From positions 88,322,440 through 88,386,439 of the forward strand of contig OZ018335.1 in the NCBI GenBank assembly GCA_963969495.1: a stretch of 64,000 bases of DNA, read 5' to 3'. The position numbers and the translations under genes were made by a program. A model generated the notes under the pieces. The model ran no database searches, was not told the DNA's origin, and saw nothing but the letters and a program-made list of their open reading frames with translations. The stretch is from Ceratothoa steindachneri (lineage: Eukaryota > Arthropoda > Malacostraca > Isopoda > Cymothoidae). Shown piece by piece: positions 54,913 to 64,000 of this stretch (its first letter is position 1; each line of letters begins with the position of its first letter).

Positions 54913-57900
54913 GTAAGTTGAACAGAGCTTTTCATTTCCGCATTATAATTTTGAATCGTGGTGTTGCCTTTTAATGGTAAACTTTTCCCCATCCATTGCA
55001 TATAATGGTGGGTGAATGAAAGAATTCTAGTTTTCATTGTGTGTCATAAGTGTTGTAATTATCAGTTAAAAGCAACATAGAGTAGACAACCCGGAAATCC
55101 TTTTATCCCTAATAGCAGTTGCCAACTGACAAAAAAATGGGTAAAAAAAAAAGCAATGGAAGACAACCATTTTTATATATGGTAACCAAAGCAGTGCCCA
55201 AAATTGGGGACCTATCCGCTGTTTAGCAATACCTAATGTGATCAAACTTTGCTAATGGTGGTATGCACAGTGTTCATATTTGATAATGCTGTACCCTATA
55301 AGGTACTGATTTACTTTGCTAAACTTCTAAAATATAGCATCACCTGCCTTACAATGGCGAATATTTTCTACCATCCTTTTGACAGCCCCAAAACACCTGT
55401 CAGACAGTCCAGCTCGATTTGAGTTTGGATGCTGTTGAATCTTTGCCTTTGATGATGAATTGTACAAGCACTGTTGACTGTCTTAAGAAAAATCCCAATA
55501 GTTTGTGCAATCTGACTCTGCCAAATCCATCCTCAATTTGACCCACAATATGCCTGCTTGGAAAATTAAACAACTCTTTTGCTTCTGGTGTTTGCGGCAT
55601 TGTTGGGTGTTAAAAATAATAATATACTGTAATATGAAATAAAAATTAATAACATTATTAGCAAATAATATATTGGCATCCTTGTCAAAAATTCACCCCC
55701 CCTTCCCCGAGCTGGCATTGTTTATTTGATAGGCTGCAACAACTGCCAAAAATGTTATTATGGACAAACTGGGAAAGAACTAGGTGTCCTGGTTAAGCAA
55801 CATCAAGCCAATTTACGTAATCACAGTGAACAATCTGCGCTTTTTCTACATATGTACAATCTTTACCATAGCATTAATTAGAACAGTGCCAAACCAGTCA
55901 TAAAATGCAGTAATTATATTTCAAGAAATACAAGTATTATAAAGGAGTTTCTCAGATAAAATTATGTAATGAGAGATGTTTCTACTTACTTTTAAGATGT
56001 CTGTATACCAACTTGGTAGATTGAAAAATTATTTCAATGTTCGACAGTACTTAATTATGTTTATAACTCTTTTCAAAATTAAATATGCTAATAGTAAATT
56101 ATGAAACTGACTGACTGATGCCTATATAGATGATATCTTGAATTGGCCTCTTCCAGCCTGTCACCTAATATTTAGTAAACTATCAAGCTAAAAACAACAC
56201 TAAATGTTACACTGACTGCTGTCAGACACAAATGGAATTGTGAGAAGTGAGGGTATATTCAATATCCAAACTAACTGTTATGTTTAGGAGAGATAATATT
56301 GCTCAAGTATATAAATGTAAGTCAAATTTCAGTATTATTATTTCTTATATTTATTAACTATTGGCAATATATATGACCTGCCAACCATCCACAGATATGA
56401 GCCCTGGTCTAGAAAGTTAAATATTATTGTAGAAAACACCTTTTTTTTGTCTCAAGTACTAATCCTACTCAAAATAATTCACTCTTAAAAAAAAGAAGAG
56501 AGATGAACAAATGTTGCTTCTTTGTTAAAAGTGAACCTCTGGCAAGTCATGAAGAATCGATGGCCCCAGTTGCAAAAACTTGCCTATCACCTATAAATGA
56601 TCATGTGCATTGAAATGAGTTGAATGTAGTTTTTTTAACCGATTGTTCAACAGTTACATTAGGATTTTCTTCTGCTGTTATTTTAAGAAAGATTTTGATT
56701 AAACTCCACTGGTCATTCTAAAGGGGGTCCATCTTTGAGATTAACATTTCCTAATCAAAAATTCCCAAACCATCTTCGGCACCATCTCACACTGTTCGTT
56801 CCTTTACCATATACTTGACACAAACTTTCTGATGTTCACTTAGCATTACTACCTTTTCTAAACTCCAAAATAATAATGTTGCTAATGTGCTCTTTTGACA
56901 CTTATAATATTCAGCATTTAACAATAAAATACATTAAATTAACAAAAATAATACAAAATTAATAGCCCAGAAATGAGGCAACTAAGGTATGTTGAAATGT
57001 AAGTTTCGGGTTAGGCTAAGACATACAGGTAGCTAGGCTGCAAGTTTAGTAGACTAGACTAGTCTAACCTAAAACAAACCTGCTTTCAATTTTTTATACC
57101 CATAAAATAATGATAAACCTGAAAAAATGCCTCATTACTTATGGGATGATTTAATAAATAAGGTAAAATAGACTTCATTGGCAAGTCTCGGCAATGTCCA
57201 ACAACCGTGATGGAGACTAAAAGTCTACCGAAACAAATCCTTAAAAAAACAATGGTAATCGATGTTATGATAAAGGGGTTTGTATTTCTTTGAAAGGGTT
57301 ATGCTCAGTATCAAGCAACAAGATAAAAAACTTATGGGAAGCCTGTCACTTCAGTTTTTGTGACAAATCACTGGTGATTTGAAGAGGATTTAATTCAACA
57401 ATATCATTCAAAAGATTGTCATCTAACATAGTTTGTGGTCCAGATCAAGGCAATGTCCAAATTAAGTTTATAAAAATTTGAGCCTCACAAAGAGAATGGA
57501 AGATGTTTACTGAATTTAGATACACCCACTCGAAACTCATTGGCAAATATGTTTCTCTCTAAAGTCTTCATCTTTCATTGGAAGATAGCAACTTTAAAAG
57601 GAATGACACCCTGCCAAAAGAAGATATAATAAACTAGTCTGTTTGATATTATAATCCATAGCAGTCAAATAGGTAATTAATTTCTGAGCAGCCTAATAGA
57701 TATAGCTAAGTAGAAGATAATTAGTACATATTTTATTTATAACTGTAACACATACGAACTTAAAGCAATGCTAAATATCTATCTATACTCAACTCTCTGC
57801 ACTTTAGTTATATACCTCTCTACTACAATTACATTCTGCACTCTTTCTCACCGAATGTAGTAAGGTGTTAATAGTATAATGTATTAAATCATTCAATATC

Positions 57901-58006
57901 ATAGCTCCAAACTGGGACCTGTGGGCCACATCAGGCCAGCCATGAAATAAATTTATTAATGGCTATTAGTAGTAATTGCATTTGATTAATGATGAACATT
58001 TTGCAG
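54913..58006. other. Intron, nothing recognised
   Basis: 3.1 kb of AT-rich sequence without recognisable elements. The acceptor is TTTTGCAG at 58006. Confidence 0.5.
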
Positions 58007-58181
58007 GACTGATGTGTTCATATTTGGAATTGATCCTGGGACCAAGGAATTAATACCTCCCAAGATGTTGAAAGCATCTTTGCGTCATCAGCAACACATC
58101 ATCTCTTCCATTCTGCCAGGCGAGATCTCATTGGCAGGGATCAGAGCCACTTTATCTATATCAACAAAGAAGTACCTCAAG
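58007..58181 (+). CDS. Cadherin membrane-proximal exon
   Basis: The first base completes AAG. TDVFIFGIDPGTKELIPPKM and a LRHQQHIISSILPGEISLAG stretch follow, ending KKYLK at AAG|GTAAGG, phase 0. This region between the last cadherin repeat and the membrane has no calcium motifs. Its fold is unknown to me. Confidence 0.88.
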
Positions 58182-59341
<1,160 letters not shown>

Positions 59342-59464
59342 GTTTACGTCCTCTTTCACTCATGCTCGGGTCTATTAAGGTTAGTGGAAGACCGGATCAA
59401 AGAAAAGGGGCAAGTGGCAACCTAAGACTCGCAATTGAGTGCACTTTTCCATCCATCTTTTCAG

Positions 59465-59556
59465 AGTGCTGAGCTGGCAATTTTGGTGGGTGCGCTGGTG
59501 GTTTTCCTGGCTTGCATCTCGTCCATCGTCTGTTTGTGTTACCGACAGAGAAAAAG
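59465..59556 (+). CDS. Cadherin transmembrane exon
   Basis: After CATCTTTTCAG, the frame reads SAELAILVGALVVFLACISS then IVCLCYRQRKR: a ~22-residue hydrophobic helix, cysteines at the inner face and a basic stop-transfer cluster. Phase 0 on entry. The possible donor AAAAG|GTGAAA would leave two bases. If it is unused, the very next codon after AGG is TGA, giving a cytoplasmic tail of only about six residues. I find no convincing next exon in the window. Confidence 0.85.
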
Positions 59557-60160
59557 GTGAAACAAGCAACAGAGGGGACAAGTCTTTCAAAACAGTTTGA
59601 TTAAGAAGTTTTTACTGGGAACAAGTGAACTAGATTTAATTATATTCTCTCTCATTTTCATTTGTAGTGAGAATCTGTTGGGTTGGGCGGCATGCTTATT
59701 ATTGCTTTTTTAAATCCGTTGGGGTGAGCATGTTGCTACTTATGTTGTCCTGGCTGGGGTGTTTCCTCTAGGCTGGCAACCACGATGAACTCCTCCGACT
59801 CGACAGGGTACTCCTAGAGACCTCGCTCTTTAAGTATCTATAGGTTTTTTCTCCTCAGCCAGATGGCTGAATGGCCGATTACTCGAGTGAGTATCTTGTG
59901 TTATGATATCCTTTGTTTTTTTTTTAGAAGCATAAGCATTGTTTTCACCCTTAAAAAATGACACTATGAACTTGCTAGAGAAAGAACAATGTCTGGAGGG
60001 TTTTACCAGTGCTGCTGTGGGTTTTCAGAGGGATTTGAAGGTAACTAATCGAGGGTGGGGGGGGCAAATGTCTGGGTCTTGCATATAGTGATATGATGTT
60101 TGCACATGCCATGTAAAAGGTGGTATAAGTCTTGCTTTTAGCGGCATGTGTGGTTTGTGT
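59557..60160. other. Sequence after the transmembrane exon, nothing firm
   Basis: No recognisable cytoplasmic exon or polyadenylation signal at a meaningful position. Possibly LINE 5' debris. Confidence 0.35.
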
Positions 60161-60164
60161 TTCT

Positions 60165-60420
60165 AGTACTATGGAGAAGTTGCGTGCTCCAAATAGCAAG
60201 ATGGTGTTTCAGTGGCATGACCTTTGTTTCCTGCTCTATGAAGTGCTGCGGATGCAACCTGTTGATGGAGAGCGTATTTTGGTTTCTGTTTTCTCTAGTT
60301 TACTGAGGTAAATGGGTGTGAGGCTGAGGGAGTCAAGTGTGTCTAGGTACCGCGTCAAAGGCTTTGCTTTTCCCGATTGTTGCCATTACTGTCCTGGGTG
60401 GCTGTGTGGCTTGATTAGAG
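60165..60420 (+). pseudogene. LINE ORF1 (gag) relic, diverged
   Basis: RYRVKGFAFPDCCHYC near 60345 aligns with YRYRVKAFVPLPRWCYYC of the copy B ORF1, and upstream ILVSVF aligns with LFVTF. The zinc-knuckle continuation is lost. It is an old member of the same or a sister LINE family. Confidence 0.5.
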
Positions 60421-61347
60421 CTTTTTTGTATAAGTTGAATGATGTTGGTAAGTAGAATTTTTTTTTATTCTTTGAGTGTAATAGGCGTACTCTAGTGGGA
60501 AGTGAGTATGGTTTCATTTTTTAGGACTAGACGTACCCATGCTATATATATTCTATGCTCTGTGGTGCTGATAAAGTGAACTTTCATTTTAACGTTCTTT
60601 TCTTTGCTTAAAGCTTAACTACGAAACCCTACTGGGGTGGGGAGGGTTACCCTGTCCTGTAAGGGAAGCCAGAGTCAAAACTGTCAGTTGTAAAGGTACT
60701 TGGCTTCTTTTATTTATGCTTTTCTTGTATTGTTGTTTTCCTTCATATTTTAGTTTTCGGCACTTTGCCCCATTTGTTTATTTCTTTACTTTTGTAACAC
60801 CTTGTCGAGCTTAATCTGGGCATTTGCCCTCTTTTCTTTTTAGTTTCCATATCCAATTTTATGGTTTTGTTTTTTAGCATGTTCCTTGTAATGTTTTTAA
60901 GTGTAAATTGGTCTTATGTTTACTCTTACACAATTTCTTCCGCTTGGGAATAACGATGTTCTCTCGACTGTGTGTTGCCTTTCTTGGGGGTATACCTACA
61001 AACCTATTTCACCCCTATGAAACCTACCACACATTTTATCATTTACTCCATAAATAAACACATGCATAGACTGTAACAACTGACATATGTAAATACATTT
61101 CATCATTCAAAATTAATTGTATATGTATGTTGTCAAAAATGCCTAAAGCAAGCAAACACGCTAATTATCGAAGTGGCTCACATAATGTCATCTGACTGTC
61201 TAAACCATTGGCCACTCTCAGATCTCCCAACACAAGATAATTTAGCCTATATTTCTCTTCTCAAGATGAGTGACAGTAAATTACATGTATTTGTCTGAGA
61301 GGGAGAGAGAGATAGCGGCATCTTGATAAAGATTAAGGATCGATGAA
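60421..61347. other. Nothing recognised
   Basis: T-rich sequence without coding features. Confidence 0.4.
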
Positions 61348-62242
61348 GTGAAAAAGTTCATTGGTCTATTTGTGATCTCCATACAAATGAACTCGGCCTT
61401 CGTCATCAATTCCAAACCGTCGACGGACCTACCAAAGGCAATACTTCTTTCAAGGGACCATGAAGTGTTGTCGGATTTGTCCTCTGATCAGAAGTACCTT
61501 TTCATCGTCGCCAAATCCATTCACAGCGGAAAAATTGATCCTCAACTGAAAACCTTGAATTCAGGACCCATTTCCAACTTAAACTGTTTGACTTTAGCCT
61601 GTCGCCTTGGGGCAACCTACTTCTCCAAGCATCCTTTTAAAGATAAAGTTAAGGAGAACCTGCACTCATTTTCTAAGTCATCACCAACTGCATTCCTTGT
61701 TGGTTTGTGATCAAAACTCGACCACATATTTCTGACGGCGTCAATCACATTCTTTTCCAAATCAAATGTCTCCGCCTTCTTCCTCAATCAATGTGAGACA
61801 TAGTGTTCCCTTACATCAAATCATGGAATGCGCACCCAGAAAATCTGCTCTTCTCTCTCCTCTGCGACTATGATCCAAATCTCTATGCCTTCGCTGTTCG
61901 CACAATCATGGTACTTTGCCATGGGAGCGATGTTAGTGACAAGTCGCGAGAAAATTTGTTCCTCCTCCCCTCAACTTCAATGTGGACACCATTGCTGAAC
62001 TCATCAGTTGGGATTCAGTCAAGATTTACGAGTCTATCCTCACTTGCGATCTCACCATCGCTGAACTTCAGGATTTGATTGTCAGCAAATTTGAATTGCC
62101 ATCTTTCCCAACCCGCACCCAAATGGTAGAGCTCCTGAGTCGTGAATTAACAAGTGCATGCGGTAAAATTGCTAGTCATGATGAAAGAGATGGGTATATT
62201 CGTGCTAGAATGGCTTCCAGAGAAAAAATTTTGAAAAGCTGA
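61348..62242 (+). pseudogene. Mobile-element-associated single-exon protein, frameshifted
   Basis: Three consecutive frames form one protein-like stretch. The first frame (from 61348) contains LPKAILLSRDHEVLSDLSSD and LNCLTLACRLGATYFS. The second (to about 61960) has a DGVNHILF start, a TGA at 61794 and WNAHPENLLFSLLCD. The third (from about 61963 to 62242) has NFNVDTIAELISWDS, FPTRTQMVELLSRE and DGYIRARMASREK. From memory, this pattern (HPEN..L, LID/ISW, FPxxTQxVE, RDGxIRARxxSR) marks a multicopy family of uncharacterised proteins common in arthropod and Hydra genomes. Function is unknown. Two frameshifts and one stop make this a relic. Confidence 0.6.
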
Positions 62243-63060
62243 CACGAAAAAAGATTTTGCGAAAATGATTCTTTAGTTACAATCCCTCTATTTCTCATAG
62301 TGATGGCGATAATATGCATTTTTCATGCGTTCATTTGATGTTCCATTAAAAAAAGTCTTTTCCTTGCTTGGAATTTAGTTTGATTATCAAAACTTAATTA
62401 AGTAGGGAAAAAGTAGGCATTCTTGGTTTTTAAACTCCTATCCAATGGCTTTGAATACAGTCACATGACCATTGATTTCCAATCAGAATGCAGGATATTG
62501 ATTGGATTCCTAAATATAATAATGTATCACTATGGTTAAATTGGTCGTACGTAAGGGTTTTTTTTTCATTTTACAATTAATTATTGTTTAATTCTTTAAC
62601 AGATTTTTTTTTTATTATAACAAACTTTTATCTTTACAATAGGTCGATTCATTCCCCTTCACTGTGTAGCCTGTTACACTTGGTGCCTGGTGGAACTGCG
62701 AGTCTTCCAGGCATGAGTGCCAATTAGGGAAGCTCTGTCACTGGGTTTATTTGAACTCGAATGAGGCTGAAGTAAGCTGGTGTGCTTCCTCCACGTGCTT
62801 AAGGATCTGATCAGCTACCTTATACTGTATCAAAAGAAAGGATTTGGAAACACTGATCAATGCCTGCAAGTCACAAAATACTATGACTTGAGGGGGCCTG
62901 AGCATTGGGGGACGATTATTGAAAAGATCGGTTTTTGCACTAATAACCCCCTTCCTTGTTTGTGATGATTTGACCACCTCCCTGCGGCTTTTTTCTTATA
63001 TTTTTATGGTTATAACTTAAATATTCGTTGGTTGGCTGGCTTTCATACAAAATTTCAGAC
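62243..63060. other. Nothing firmly recognised
   Basis: Opposed short ORFs near 62750..62977 carry no family signature. Confidence 0.35.
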
Positions 63061-63079
63061 TACATCCCTATTAGCAACT

Positions 63080-63440
63080 ACAGCAGCACCACTGTGTCCG
63101 GTGGAGGGCCTTCCCTCCAACCATCCAACCATTTTTATGTGTCAAAAGGGTTTCCCCTTTGTCATCTTCAGAGCTACTCTGGCAACTCCACCTTTGCGAT
63201 GGAGGTGGCACCCCCCCCCCCTTGTCCTTGAAGCCCCTCCAAGAATCTTTTACCGTAGAAGGCGTCTACCTCTCCTTTACCTCTGGGTTCGGGGGGTTTC
63301 TCCCTTACCCCCTTTTGTAGATTTGCCCCTGGATGAGTCTCCACTTGCAGAGGTCACCCTTTGTTTTCTCGGAGGCACGGCAAGAGGACGCGCTGCCTCG
63401 GTTCTCACCCCCTCCCCCCTCCGAGGGTGGTAGGTTAATC
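63080..63440 (+). pseudogene. LINE ORF1 5' relic
   Basis: Low-complexity proline-rich sequence with nucleotide stretches (cctctgggttcggggggttt, ttacccccttttgtag) resembles 35110..35180 of copy B. The homology is patchy. Confidence 0.4.
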
Positions 63441-63569
63441 ATCTCAACCATGTAAGAAGGCATGTCCGTTCCCCTATTTCCTCAATGCAGGGGTCGGTAT
63501 GCCCCCCCCCCCTCAGTGACGTTTTCTTGGGTCATAAGCCCTATGGGTCTCCGGTCGGCGCATGTTCGT

Positions 63570-64000
63570 TCTCTTGTGGCGCCGCAATTCCTTGGTCTTG
63601 TATTCAACAAAAGTCTAACTAGGGATGCGTATATTTTCAGCCCTAGAGCCTCGTATATCATCACCATAGACAATTCACTTTTGGAGCGTTTATTAGGTGG
63701 AGTGCTGATAAGGCTACCCTCCATTTGATACACCGCTCTTTTGTTCAGTCAAAGATTTTTATGGATGAGAGGATTTTTCCTCTACATCCGAGAATCTATT
63801 GCGGAAGCTCCATTTGATCTACCACGCTGGCCTCCGGGTAGTAATTGACGCCTTCCTTATGCCACATAAAGAGCGCCTCTTTGTTGACCTAGAGATGATA
63901 CTCTGTAATATACAGGGTACATAGATCATACACTTCTACGCATGTGTTCAGTGTCGCCCCAATTCGTCAATGGTTATCATTTTGTCCTTATCCGATCTTG
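63570..64000 (+). pseudogene. LINE reverse-transcriptase tail relic, cut by window edge
   Basis: FLGLVFNKSLTRDAYIF matches FLGLVFDRRLNWEAHI of copy B. Further on, a decayed HRSFVQSK and a match to the ccacactggcctt(c)g region keep the same order. It is more diverged than copies A, B, D and E, so it is an old copy or a sister family. It continues off the right end. Confidence 0.65.

Noticed and set aside
60166..60307. Open segment with acceptor TTTCTAG, donor GTAAAT and the correct phase to follow the transmembrane exon
   Set aside because: The peptide and the sequence right after it align better with a decayed LINE ORF1 (YRVKGF, CCHYC). A chance splice-site pair is more likely than a cytoplasmic cadherin exon.

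Overview
The window reads as a piece of an AT-rich, repeat-laden arthropod genome, and I would guess a crustacean. The evidence is canonical GT-AG introns up to 22 kb long, a metazoan cadherin gene, a DD41D mariner element, hAT and Tc1/mariner elements, RNase H-bearing LINEs and long (AT)n arrays. There is no bacterial signal. The species call is inference.

The only host gene I can support is a plus-strand cadherin-superfamily gene that runs through almost the whole window. I find 14 exons (1..186, 22273..22362, 22700..22846, 28059..28169, 28478..29544, 31292..31613, 41312..41512, 44701..44871, 45069..45314, 50768..50875, 50986..51099, 54829..54912, 58007..58181, 59465..59556). They give about 1040 residues: roughly seven cadherin repeats, a membrane-proximal region and one transmembrane helix. 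The start lies off the left edge. The cytoplasmic tail is either a few residues or lies off the right edge. A second, broken copy of the 50768 exon sits 183 bp upstream of it. Reading phase shows that at least one exon between 51099 and 54829 is still unidentified.

The introns are dense with mobile elements. 701..6345 is a hAT element (minus strand, split transposase, near-matching 8-bp target duplication) with a DD41D mariner inside it. 10.3..18.4 kb is a nest of terminal-inverted-repeat elements without transposase ORFs. They include a family with GGTAATACTTC ends, 8-bp target duplications and repeated TGACGTCA palindromes. 18.4..21.1, 32.2..34.5, 34.5..41.08, 47.25 and 52.5 kb hold copies of one RNase H-bearing LINE family; the 34516..41078 copy is full length and is bounded by a 14-bp target duplication inside an older copy. 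23.3..27.8 kb holds fragments of CR1/Rex-like LINEs. 47..49.7 kb holds Tc1, mariner and Tigger relics. Two large palindromic repeats with tRNA-like internal promoter boxes lie at 45.6..46.45 and 49.74..50.49 kb.

Downstream of the cadherin transmembrane exon are a broken single-exon protein of a mobile-element-associated family (61348..62242) and further old LINE relics. No complete intact mobile-element ORF set is visible: every element carries stops, frameshifts or deletions. All family calls are from reading motifs by eye; no search was run.
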